From the NCBI GenBank assembly GCA_035048815.1, contig JAUCBN010000014.1, positions 15,545,501-15,609,500 of the forward strand: 64,000 nucleotides of DNA, given 5' to 3'. Made by a program: the position numbers and the translations under genes. How positions within the stretch are numbered: the stretch's first letter is position 1; each line of letters opens with the position of its first letter. Source of the DNA: Abelmoschus esculentus. Taxonomy: Eukaryota; Streptophyta; Magnoliopsida; Malvales; Malvaceae. Positions 24,040 through 34,123 of the stretch are shown here, piece by piece. A model generated the notes under the pieces. That model was given only the letters and a program-made list of their open reading frames with translations. It was not told the DNA's origin and did no database searches.

Positions 24040-24420
24040 TTTGCTAATACTCCACAACCCAATCCTATTCAAACATCAAACCTTGGCTTTGATCATGAAT
24101 CCACCCCTGGTTTCTGTCATTGATACAAGCAACAACACACCCAGAAAGAACAATGCCGCCATTTTTATTCATTTTCTTCTAATTATTTCAACTCCGCTCC
24201 TTCCATTTCTGGGAAAACGAAAGAAACAAAAAGAAAAAGAATCCCCATTCTATAAACTCAAAACCAGTAACAAATTATTAACAACGTCCCCTTAATTAAT
24301 CAAATAATATGATTAAGCAACAGAGCTCCGAAAAAAGCTACATTGGCTGGTGAAGAAGGCAGAAAAACAGAACAAAAAAACAATCACCCTTTGCGATTGG
24401 TATTGATAACCAAAGAAACA
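24040..24420 (-). promoter_or_regulatory. Leader and promoter side of the C2-GRAM gene
   Basis: This is the non-coding stretch upstream of the start at 24006, with C/T-rich patches on the minus strand. No specific element was identified. Confidence 0.35.
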
Positions 24421-24811
24421 AATAAACAAGATTGAATTGCTTTATATTTATTGTTTAACAAATGAAGAACGGGAGACTTAGAACCTGAACAAAACTGCAA
24501 ATTGAATTGCTTTGGCCTCTGCATGTTTGAAATTTGACTCTCTTTTTTTGGATAATTCGTTCAAATTAGAAGATTAAGTTTTAGATAAAAATACAAAGTT
24601 CAGTTTTTTTTTAAGAAAAAACTTAAAATTAAGCATTCATCTTAGTTTTCATCCCATTTCTAATTATACAGTTTCAATAATTTTACCAGTTAATTAATAT
24701 TCATTGTTATATATCTCAAACAAGTAATTAATATAAAATTAAATATGATTAATATTAAAAAATCATAGAATAAACGTCATATGTATCATTAATCATATAT
24801 ATATATATATA

Positions 24812-25201
24812 TAGGGTTGTAAATGAGACGAGACAGATCGCGAGCTATTCGGGCTTGACTTGGTCAAAACTCGATTCGATTGGACTCGACTCAAGTTTGA
24901 ACTTAAAATTAACAAGTTTGAGTTTATACAACTTGTGTATCAAATTTTTTCTCCATTAAGCTTTAAATAAGACGTGAGAGATAAGAGTTACTCGAGTCTA
25001 ACACAGTCAAAGATCGGTCAATACTTGGTTCGATTAGGCTCAAAAAAAACTCAAATTCGACTCGAGTTCTTAATGAGCCGAACGAAACTCATATATTTCA
25101 GGCTCGTTTAAAATTACTCAAACCCAAATTCGATTCGAAATCTTAACGAGCCGAACCGAACTTAACACTACTCAAACTCGACTTAACTCGTTTACCCTCG
25201 A
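24812..25201. repeat. Degenerate non-autonomous DNA transposon (GTAAAYGAG ends)
   Basis: The left end GGGTTGTAAATGAG and the right end CTCGTTTACCCT are imperfect inverted repeats. The interior is rich in ACTCGA, GAGCCGAAC and TTCGACTCGAG motifs, the pattern of a repeat widespread in plant genomes whose copies read GTAAACGAG near the ends. There is no coding capacity. Confidence 0.5.
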
Positions 25202-25940
25202 TTAATTTTATTTATCGTTCGTATACGCATTGTAATGACTTTCATTACCAACTTGCACCTTATATAATAAATGAGATTTCCTATTGCCTATTGGGACCTC
25301 ATCACCTTATATAATAAATGAGATTCAAATTCATATAATTTTTATTTCATTTCTCGTATTTTTTATTGTAGGAAAAAAGATGTTAAGTATATTTTTATTT
25401 AATATGTTTTAAATTTTAAAATAAATTAGTTTTTAAAAATAAAATAAAAATATTTTTAAAAACCAAATGATTTTTTAATAAAATAATGATTTATCCAGAA
25501 TTAAACCTAGAATCCAATACCAACTAAAACTAAGATATTCTGCCATTAAAGTTTCATATAAATACCAAAAATAGTCTAAATTCTAAAGTAGAACAATTTC
25601 CTAGTATTATGTGCAAGAATTAACCATTTATAACAATTTCCTAGTATTATTTTTGTAAGAATTAACAATTTCCTATAATTTGATATTATCTAAATAATAA
25701 TAGAGAATAAAATTTATTAATGATCACTAAACTTTTAAAAATTATATAATAAATATTATTTTTATTATAAAATAATTATTAAATTTTTAAAAAATTATAT
25801 AATAATAAATTTATTCATTTATATTTATATATTTACATTGTTTAATTTTATTTTTTTTAAACGAAAAAATAGCTCTTATTTTTATTTTATTTTATCATAT
25901 TTTCCCCGACAACAATATTAAGCAATGAAGAGCGGTCCAT
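25202..25940. other. AT-rich spacer with short direct repeats
   Basis: CACCTTATATAATAAATGAG occurs twice (about 25256 and 25303). AACAATTTCCTAGTATTAT also occurs twice (about 25590 and 25633). There is no coding frame. It leads into the promoter of the kinase gene. Confidence 0.5.
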
Positions 25941-26818
25941 TAGAAATACCCTTTCTCTCTCAATTTCTAAAGCTTACCATTTTTTTTCTTCCATTTCTCT
26001 CTTTAAAAAGAACAAACCCAACTGGGTTGTGGTGGGTGCGGCTGTAACTGTTTAGGTAGCTAACAAAGCACAAAGCAGCTCCCTTTCCTCTTCTACAGTC
26101 CTCTTGATTTCCTCCTTCAACCAAATCAATCATCCCTTGTCGTCTCTCATAATTTGATTTCATTGGTACTCTCTCTCTTTTCTTACCGTTTTAGCTCTAA
26201 TGGCGTTTTTGATTCTCTTTGCTTAATGCTTATTACTTTCTATCCTATTGTTTCGGTTTTCAGTGATTGGGTTTTTCTTTTCTGCTTTGGATCCGCCTTG
26301 GGTTTTCGCTAAAGCTCGTACCTTTCTTTTTTATGTGATGGAGATCTGATTTCAGTTCATTTTTCACTGTTTTGGGATTTTTTTTTACAGTCTTGTGCTC
26401 ATTTTTTATGCTAAGTTTCATTTAATCGAGCAACCTCTGTTCCTTGCATGCCGCTTTATCATTGTTATCTGTAATGGCTAATTTTCTCTATTTGAGTGGG
26501 AACTGTGGGATGCTAACTTACTTTCTGCTCTATGTAAATGGTCGGTGGTGCCTTTTGATCTGACACTGTACTAACTTTTTGGATCATGTGAATTTGCTCC
26601 AGCTTTGCTTAGATCATTTCTGTCCCTCGGGTGATGATTTGTTTCTTTTGTTTTTAGGGCACATTACTGGTATTTGTGCTTCAAATGTTTATAAGTTTCT
26701 TCTTGCATTGTAGATAAACTAGTTATACTATCTGACCTAATTGAAATATGATGGGTTGTTCTTATGATAGTTTTTTTTTGTTGTTGTTGCTTTTGTTAGG
26801 CTAGCTGTTGGTGGAGTT
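25941..26818 (+). promoter_or_regulatory. 5' leader exon and leader intron of the AGC kinase
   Basis: A C/T-rich leader ends at a donor (TTTCATTG|GTACTC, about 26166). The sequence to about 26800 is T-rich intron-like, with an acceptor at TTTTGTTAG|GCTAG. Leader introns are usual for this kinase family and often raise expression. Confidence 0.55.
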
Positions 26819-26845
26819 AGAGGGGTCAGCTCTGTTGAGCTTAAA

Positions 26846-26932
26846 ATGCAGATATGGTGTTGTTTGCAATGGTTTTGAGCTATGGATATGTGAGATTTGA
26901 TGAGAGATTTTGAAATTCTTCGTCTCCGCTAA
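26846..26932 (+). promoter_or_regulatory. Cluster of upstream ORFs in the kinase leader
   Basis: After the leader intron, four short upstream ORFs precede the main ATG. They are 26846-26878 (10 residues), 26854-26913 (19 residues), 26882-26893 (3 residues) and 26900-26932 (10 residues). The last one stops at TAA whose final A is the A of the main start (TAATG). Confidence 0.7.
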
Positions 26933-29143
26933 TGGCCTCAAAATCTGGTGCCAAAATTCCTCCTAAACTTCAACAGAAGATGGACAAATCCGAGCAGGCT
27001 AAACCCGAATGCCTTCTCCAATCAGCAGAGACTGCACCAAAACAAGTTATGGCAGAGGCTTCTGAAAAGAAAAGGTCACCAATTTTAGATCAAAATGGTT
27101 CTGTTGAATCTTTAACTAAGAAGTTGGAGTCATGCTCATTTTCATCGTGTGCTAAAAAAGAATCAAACAGAGTAGATTCTTCTGTTTGTGAGAGTGAGAC
27201 TAGGGATTCATCCGAAATCTCAGCTAATCAAGAAAAGAAAACATCAGAATATGGAAGTGTTAAAAACAGCTCAGTATCTGCCAAAGTTAGCGATGGGACT
27301 AGTAGTCTTGCCAAGATTAATGACCGTCTGGAGAGTGGCAAGAGCAGCATGTGCAGAGGTAGCACAAGCACTGATGTCAGTGATGAAAGCACATGCAGCA
27401 GCTTTAGTACCAGTATCAGTAAACCTCACAAAGCAAACGACTTGAGGTGGGAAGCTATCCAGGCCGTCAGGGCAAGAGATGGGATTCTAGGTTTGAGCCA
27501 TTTTAGACTGCTAAGGAGATTGGGTTGTGGGGACATTGGGAGTGTCTATCTGTCTGAGTTGAGCGGAACTAAGAGTTATTTTGCAATGAAGGTTATGGAC
27601 AAAGCATCTTTAGAAAGTCGTAAAAAGCTACTTCGGGCTCAAACAGAAAGAGAGATACTGCAATCTCTTGATCATCCCTTTCTTCCTACGCTTTACACAC
27701 ATTTTGAAACGGAGAAGTTCTCCTGTTTGGTAATGGAGTTTTGCCCTGGTGGAGACTTGCACACCCTCAGGCAGAAGCAACCTGGGAAACATTTTTCGGA
27801 GCAGGCTGTAAAGTATGACAATCAAATCGAAATGATATTTCATGCTCTTTTCTATCATGTGAATACCTTTTCTTGTTCTCTTACTTTTCAACTATCTAAG
27901 ATGAGCTTGCTTTCAGTTTGTCTAGTTGCTTGAAGGGCTTTGGGGTGCTTGTCTCTTGTATTTCCTATATTTTCTAGCATACCTAAATGAAATATAGAAA
28001 AATGCTGCAGTTTTGATGCTTTTGAAACATGTATGCGTTGTCTATTCAAGACCATTTTTTTATGTTGTGGGATTGTACAATCTACTATGGTGCAAAGGGT
28101 AGCTAATTGTTTGAAAGGTATTATAGTGCAATAACTTGTTTGAAAATTTTGGGTCATCAAAGAAAGCTTTAAAACCTCTAAAAGGGTTGGTTTTGTGGAT
28201 TTTCATTTTGTTTCCCTTTTTCTATTTGCATTTATCTGTAATGTTGAATTTTGTTCTGCATTGCAGATTTTATGTAGCAGAGATCTTGCTAGCACTGGAA
28301 TATCTTCATATGCTTGGGATCATCTATCGCGACCTTAAGCCAGAAAATGTTCTTGTGAGGGAAGATGGTCATATAATGCTCTCTGATTTTGATCTTTCCC
28401 TTCGTTGTGTTGTCAACCCAACTCTTGTCAGGACGTCTTCTCTTGAATCAGAGCCATTAAGGAAGAACCCAGTTTACTGTGTTCAACCTGCTTGCATTGA
28501 GCCTTCCTGCATTCAACCGTCTTGTGTTGCTCCAACAACTTGCTTTTCTCCCCGTCTCTTTTCTAGCAAGTCCAAGAAAGATCGCAAGCCAAAAAATGAA
28601 GTTGGGAACCAAGTTAGCCCATTACCTGAGCTAATAGCAGAACCAACTGATGCACGTTCAATGTCATTTGTGGGAACTCATGAGTACTTGGCTCCAGAGA
28701 TCATCAAGGGTGAGGGCCATGGAAGTGCTGTTGATTGGTGGACTTTTGGAATCTTCCTCTACGAACTTTTGTTTGGTAAAACCCCTTTTAAGGGATCTGG
28801 CAACCGCGCAACATTGTTCAATGTCGTAGGACAGCCTCTTCAGTTTCCAGAATCACCCGTTGTGAGTTTTGCAGCAAGAGACCTCATAAGGGGACTACTT
28901 GTAAAAGAACCACAACATAGATTGGCTTATAAACGAGGGGCAACTGAGATTAAGCAACATCCCTTCTTTGAAGGTGTGAATTGGGCATTGATTCGTTGCG
29001 CCACACCACCTGAGATTCCAAAGCCAGTCGAACTTGAACGAGTACCATCTTCTCCTGCATCAACAAGTGAAAAAGCTGCTGTCAGTGCCACTGATTATGA
29101 TAAAAAAGGTTCAGACAATTATCTGGAGTTCGATTTCTTTTAG
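26932..29143 (+). CDS. AGC VIII serine/threonine protein kinase, D6PK-like
   Basis: Two exons, 26932-27812 and 28267-29143, join inside codon K of the AVKFYVAE motif to give 585 residues. A Ser/Thr-rich N-terminal half precedes a kinase domain from about residue 191. The domain has a Gly loop (RLGCGDIGSV), AMKVMD lysine near 220, DLKPEN near 316, and DFD in place of DFG near 334, the AGC VIII hallmark. An insert of about 75 residues with Cys-rich repeats (CIEPSC, CIQPSC) precedes the activation segment (SFVGTHEYLAPE). The C-terminus ends YLEFDFF, resembling the hydrophobic motif that binds PDK1. D6PK-type kinases phosphorylate PIN auxin exporters at the basal plasma membrane; this role is inferred from the family. 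The single intron sits at the family's conserved position. Confidence 0.9.
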
Positions 29144-29826
29144 CACTTGTGTCCATTAATTGCAAACCCGATTTGTTTCTCTTTAGCGGGAAGAATTATT
29201 ATGAACACCTCAATGGTTGTTGGTAAGATGAGGATGGAATTTTCATGTTGAAGTAAAAAATTTACGTTTGTTGTTGCTTCCTATTTTAACAAATTTTAAT
29301 CTGCATTCCGTAATTACTTCATACAGTGAAGACTAACTTTGGCAAGTAACATACCAGAGTCATATTAATTTAAGACATTGAGAGATTCCAGAGAATATAA
29401 CATTAAGCTCTTGTCAATGAAAGTTGTCTACTTTGGATGCCATTTATGGAACATTGTGACATGCTTTGTCAAGTTTAAACTGACATAAACTAACCCCTCT
29501 TTTATGCTTTTTAGTTCACTATGGATTCTTCCTTTCTGCTGTCTCATGAGTGAATTTATTCCTAAAAAATAACCCTCTAAAACTAAAGTGATTAATAAAC
29601 CACTGATAAATGATAAATGTTAGATATAATGACAATTGACAAGGCATATTGTATTTTGAAAAAGGAAAGAACCTCAAACATGGACTGTAAAAAAAATTGA
29701 CTGGTGAACCATCTAATGACCCTGGAATGTACAAGATCTGCAATTTCAGTTCATTATGTCAGAATACCCTTTAAACTAGTTACAGAATTATTCTGGTTGA
29801 ATTAAAGATCTGAGAACAAATAAAAA
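29144..29826. other. 3' flank of the kinase gene
   Basis: Contains the 3' untranslated region and spacer. No coding frame was found. Confidence 0.4.
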
Positions 29827-30058
29827 GATTGAATTAGGGCGAGAAACGAGGGACTGAAACCCGTTTTGCCTTGATTACAAAAAATTATTAGATAAATTTT
29901 GTTTATCATGTTATTCATAGTCTATCCAATGAGATTTATCCGTAACTTTCAAATAACTACCCACCGTGTAAAAAAAAGATGAAATTCTCTTATTAAACGA
30001 TACTATAAATGACATAATAAACGGGATTCAATCCCTCGTTTCTCGCCCTGTTTCAATC
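29827..30058. mobile_element. MITE of about 230 bp with TIRs of about 35 bp
   Basis: The left end (GATTGAATTAGGGCGAGAAA, then CGAGGGACTGAAACCCGTTT) and the reverse complement of the right end (GATTGAAACAGGGCGAGAAA, then CGAGGGATTGAATCCCGTTT) agree at about 36 of 40 bases. The interior is AT-rich and non-coding. A target-site duplication is not clear. Confidence 0.7.
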
Positions 30059-30080
30059 GGGATTTCTTGCCAAATCCTTT

Positions 30081-30100
30081 CCCCCCCCCCCCCCCCCCCC
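30081..30100. repeat. Pure C homopolymer, 20 bases
   Basis: This is an uninterrupted run of 20 C following CCTTT, in the spacer between the kinase and the CAR gene. Confidence 0.9.
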
Positions 30101-30310
30101 TTAAATGTGTGTTGTTATATTAAAGTCATCAGAGTTTTATATTTATTAAACATTATGCTCCTTAAATGGACGGGTCACCATCGTTACCTACTACTCCATA
30201 ATAAGTAGACGACTATACAAACACGCATATACATTTGTCCTTATCCTGATGGGCACAAAATAATTCATGTTTTATATGTAATAATTGCATTTAAAATATT
30301 ACAAAACCTA

Positions 30311-30438
30311 AACCCTCTTGTCTAGAATTCATTAGCTGAAACACAAACTTCAAACATACAGAAGTTGAGCATTGAAACAAAAGAATTGGACCCTCTTGTC
30401 TGGAATTCATTAAAACCAATTGCTGAAACACAAACTAC
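30311..30438. repeat. Tandem duplication of about 80 bp, 3' of the CAR gene
   Basis: ACCCTCTTGTCT(A/G)GAATTC and GCTGAAACACAAACT occur in the same order at 30311-30350 and 30390-30438 with small gaps. Confidence 0.6.
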
Positions 30439-30700
30439 AATGACCTTCAGGATGCATAAAGTCTCCTGAAAATTACAAACAAGGATTAACATTCCACCAC
30501 AAATTAGTTTCAAATCACCTATTCCTAGTTTATGCCTGATTACAGACACTGGGAACTTCACACGTTCAAACCATCAGATACCTATTACTTAGATACATAT
30601 GCCCACACTGACCTAAGTTCTTCAGAATCAACCCCAAACGACTAGAGTGAAAACCGAGCCTGAGCACCCAAAAACACTATGTCATCGGCAGATAGATCAC

Positions 30701-32405
30701 CTATCTTGAAGATTCATCACGAGTCTCAATTAGCCTGACCTTTAGCTCTATCTCCCCGGACTCGACTGCGCAAAGCCTTAACCAAACACTCTGAACTATT
30801 TCACCGTTTATAGAACTAATTGAACTCTCTCTAACGAGACAATTATCAGTGTCAGGTACAACCTTCCTCAATGTCATCTCGCCAGAAGAAACTCGAAGAG
30901 CATGGCTCAATCTAGCAGCCGAGACAAGTGGCTGAAGGTTTAGATAAGCATGTCCCATCTTGTCATCAGCCTTGAATCGGTCTTTGTCAAATACTTCCTG
31001 TGGAGAAAAGCATCTTTCATCAATTCTTCACAAAATCTAATGTCTACCAATGAATTTAATAGAATTTTACAAAGCAGTTCACAACTATCATAAAACTTTA
31101 TTTTTGTTGAAGAAGGCAAACAATAACATAAGCTGCAAGTCATGGGTTAAGGAAAAATATTCCATCTGCTTTACAGATGAAACCTAAAATGATTACTATT
31201 TACTGCATGCCGGATGTTGTTGCCTGTTTCACATCGAAGCTGACAAGTCAGCTGAGAACTATTAAATAAGGACGTAGAGGAAAGCATCTGAATATCAACA
31301 AGATACCAAAAACTTCAAATATCTCCCACCGTTTAGAGGAATCTCCAGAGAACAAATTTCTGCATCTCCCGGCCTAATAACATTTCAACTCGCCAACATT
31401 CGATGAATACAAATAACACTCCAATAAACGCAGCCAGATGGATAAATTTAGGTGTGGGCAATCACAAACCAAAAGGATAAGGTGAGCCAAAACCAAATGA
31501 TTCAAGACAAAAGGGAGAGTAAATACGTTGTATGCAAATATATTGATTCTATTCAAACCACCTTGAATAGGATAACTATGGATCTGATATATTAAAAACA
31601 CGATAAAGATCAGAACAAAAGTGCTATATGATAGGTTATGATAATTGACGAGAATGGAAATCAAACATGTTGAACACGATACTTTTAAAGTACAAATATC
31701 ATAAACTTACAAAATTTAGAACTCCAACAGGCTCAGTGAGGGAGAAAGTAAGCTCTTCATTCCATACTGGATTGAGGCAACTGTTGATAACCTTAGTTTT
31801 TGCCACCTAGAATGAAGAGATAAATTAGTTCAAAATCGCCAGTTGTGAGAATGTAAAGCAAGAAACTTGTATAAGCAATCAAAACCAATGGAGAACAAAA
31901 AGATTGTCAAGGAATAAAAACGCTGCCAACCAACAATTGCTAATCCTTTGTTACAACAAACTGGATGCACTAAAACCTCGGCTCATGAAGCTAGGGAAGC
32001 TAGAGAATCCAAAAAAATTGTATGACTGATAAAAAAAACATGAAAGAAAAGAGTAAACCACATGGTCTAGTTTGCTCTGTATGTTTTGTAAGAGATAACA
32101 GTAACTTTTGATGCAGAATAATGGGATGAGTATAGAATTGCCAATGCAAAACATGAGTCATACAAATTGTTTGAATGGTAGAATATCATCCATTTTTATA
32201 GGACACAACATCAGCAAAACAGTGTACCGAAACAAGGAAAGTATAAGATAAAGAGAAATATGGTAAAAACAAAACAAAAGTAGGCTGAACAAACCTGATC
32301 ACCGAGCTTGACTACAACATAAGGATCACTGCTCTTGAAATCTCTGATAGCCAACCTTTTACCTTGCACAACCACCACTTTAAGCAGCCCCAAAAGCTCA
32401 CCCAT
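30701..32405 (-). CDS. C2-DOMAIN ABA-RELATED (CAR) family protein
   Basis: Three exons in phase 0: 32295-32405 (MGELLGLLKVVVVQGKRLAI), 31711-31806 and 30701-30997, giving 167 residues. The whole protein is a single C2 domain. It has the Ca-binding loop residues DFKSSDPYVVVKLG and DKDRFKADDKMG, and the CAR-type extension LVSAARLSHALRVSSGE after the second loop. CAR proteins bind membranes in a calcium-dependent way and bring ABA receptors (PYR/PYL) to the plasma membrane. That role is inferred from family membership. A leader exon (about 32657-32780) and leader intron precede the coding exon (donor CAACAG|GTAAAG, acceptor TTTTCAG|AAGTT). The leader intron contains a 20-base C run on the coding strand. 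The start at 32405 matches the MGEL opening of the family. Confidence 0.88.
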
Positions 32406-32584
32406 TTGTTTTAATTTTGTAACAGCAGAAACTTCTGAAAAGAACCCAAATTTCAGCACAGGAAAAAAGAGAGAAGAAACCCATTAGAAAAAAAATAATA
32501 AATTACCCATAAATAAGGAATCCATAACTCGTAGAGAAAGCAAAGAGATAAGCATAACAAAGGACGAAGAGATTGAGAAATGAA

Positions 32585-32604
32585 GGGGGGGGGGGGGGGG
32601 GGGG
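32585..32604. repeat. Pure G homopolymer, 20 bases, in the CAR leader intron
   Basis: This is an uninterrupted G run on the plus strand, so C20 in the transcript of the CAR gene. Confidence 0.9.
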
Positions 32605-32879
32605 AACTCATCAAAGATGAAACAGATCCAAAGATATTAGAGAGAGATTAGCTTTACCTGTTGTTATCTTTGAAGTGGTATGTATGGAAAGGGCGAAATG
32701 AAGCTGCAGCTGGAACGATGCTTAGACCACCTTGGAATTGGACAGAAGCTCTTACAATTACAGTTACGCACATGAAATACTTTGTTTAGACCTATATTTA
32801 TTGCCCTAACCCGCAACGTGAAAAATGTTGGATTGAATTTATACAAGAGACATTAATTTTGTTAAAGTCGGAACTTGAA

Positions 32880-34123
32880 AAGCTTCTTCCAGTAGGAAGG
32901 AATATTATTAAATTCAAAAACTAGACTGGAGTAAAATCATCAAGGATTAAGACTTTATTTGTTTCAAATAAAAAAAGAAAGTAATAAGAGTAGTTATTCA
33001 ATTTAATATTATTAATAAAATTATATTTTTGAAATTTTGCTCAATTGTTTTATTAAATGTAAATATCATTAGTATTTAGTTCTGATCACAAGTAAAAAAA
33101 ATTTCCCATAATTATGTTTCTTTTCATAATTTATCTTAAAAAATATGTTAAAATTAAATTTTAAACTTTAACCCTAATTCATATATTCTAAACCCTAAAC
33201 CTTAAACCCTATATAACTTTTTGAAATTAAATTCTAAACCCTAACCTTAATTGTCATATCCTAAACCTTAAACCCTATATTCTAAAAAATACATCATACT
33301 CCTAATTCTTAAACCATAATTACAATCCATAATCCTAAATTCTAAACCCGTTAATTTAAAATAAAAGTACTAAAAGATACATTAAAAAACATACAATTTA
33401 CACTCATTATTTTTAATTATAGTTATTGAGATTAGAACCTTATACTCGTAAGATGTTGTTGGCTTAATTAGTGATGTTTAAGAAAAACAAGTAAAAACTA
33501 TTGCACGCGTTCACGACCGCGCAAATACTTGAATTGCGGCAATTTTGATTCAAACAATCAATCAAACAGTTTGTGTTCACACACTGCCGAGTAGATGGTA
33601 GTGGAACAATAACCCATTTGATATGTTATGTTGATGGTCCAAGTCAAAAAGGTGTGAAACAATCCACAAAATACGACCAACTACCATCAATTCTGATGCA
33701 ATCTCCGATCATCTATCACCATTGAACAAATTCCTACACCAAACAGTCCAGCCGCAGGCTGAAACAATAATCAATTTGATAAGTCAAATGAAGGTGAGAA
33801 ACAATACCCAAAATACAACTAATTATACACTGCCCTATCAATATGATGCAATGCAACTACACCTTGGAATCTCCTAACATCTACACCATCCATGCACTAA
33901 AGTTTTCAACACCCAGCAGGGAAGATGCATGACGACTGTTAATTTTACACTGGATTTCTCTACAATGTTATAGTCTAGGGCTAGGGCTAGGGCTAGGGAG
34001 ACTACTCGGACATTTATTACTGTGTTTACATAGAGTCAGATGGACATCATCTTCTGCGATCTTTGTTAGGTTTTTGCCCAGTACTTGAACAAACGGACAC
34101 AGCACCGCCTTTGTTTCTTGCTT
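32880..34123. other. Spacer with telomere-like degenerate repeats and an old duplication
   Basis: Between 33150 and 33350 there are many degenerate CCCTAAAC and CCTTAAACC units. Three to four CTAGGG units lie at 33974-33997. Segments at about 33590-33705 and 33760-33860 share order and wording (GAAACAAT, CAAAATACGAC/CAAAATACAAC, ATGCAATC/ATGCAATG), so look like an old tandem duplication. There is no coding frame. Confidence 0.5.

Noticed and set aside
23783..24295. Plus-strand open frame of 170 codons
   Set aside because: It is antisense to the first C2 exon and continues into leader sequence.
33974..33997. True interstitial telomere array
   Set aside because: The units are CTAGGG, not the plant TTTAGGG, and only three to four occur.
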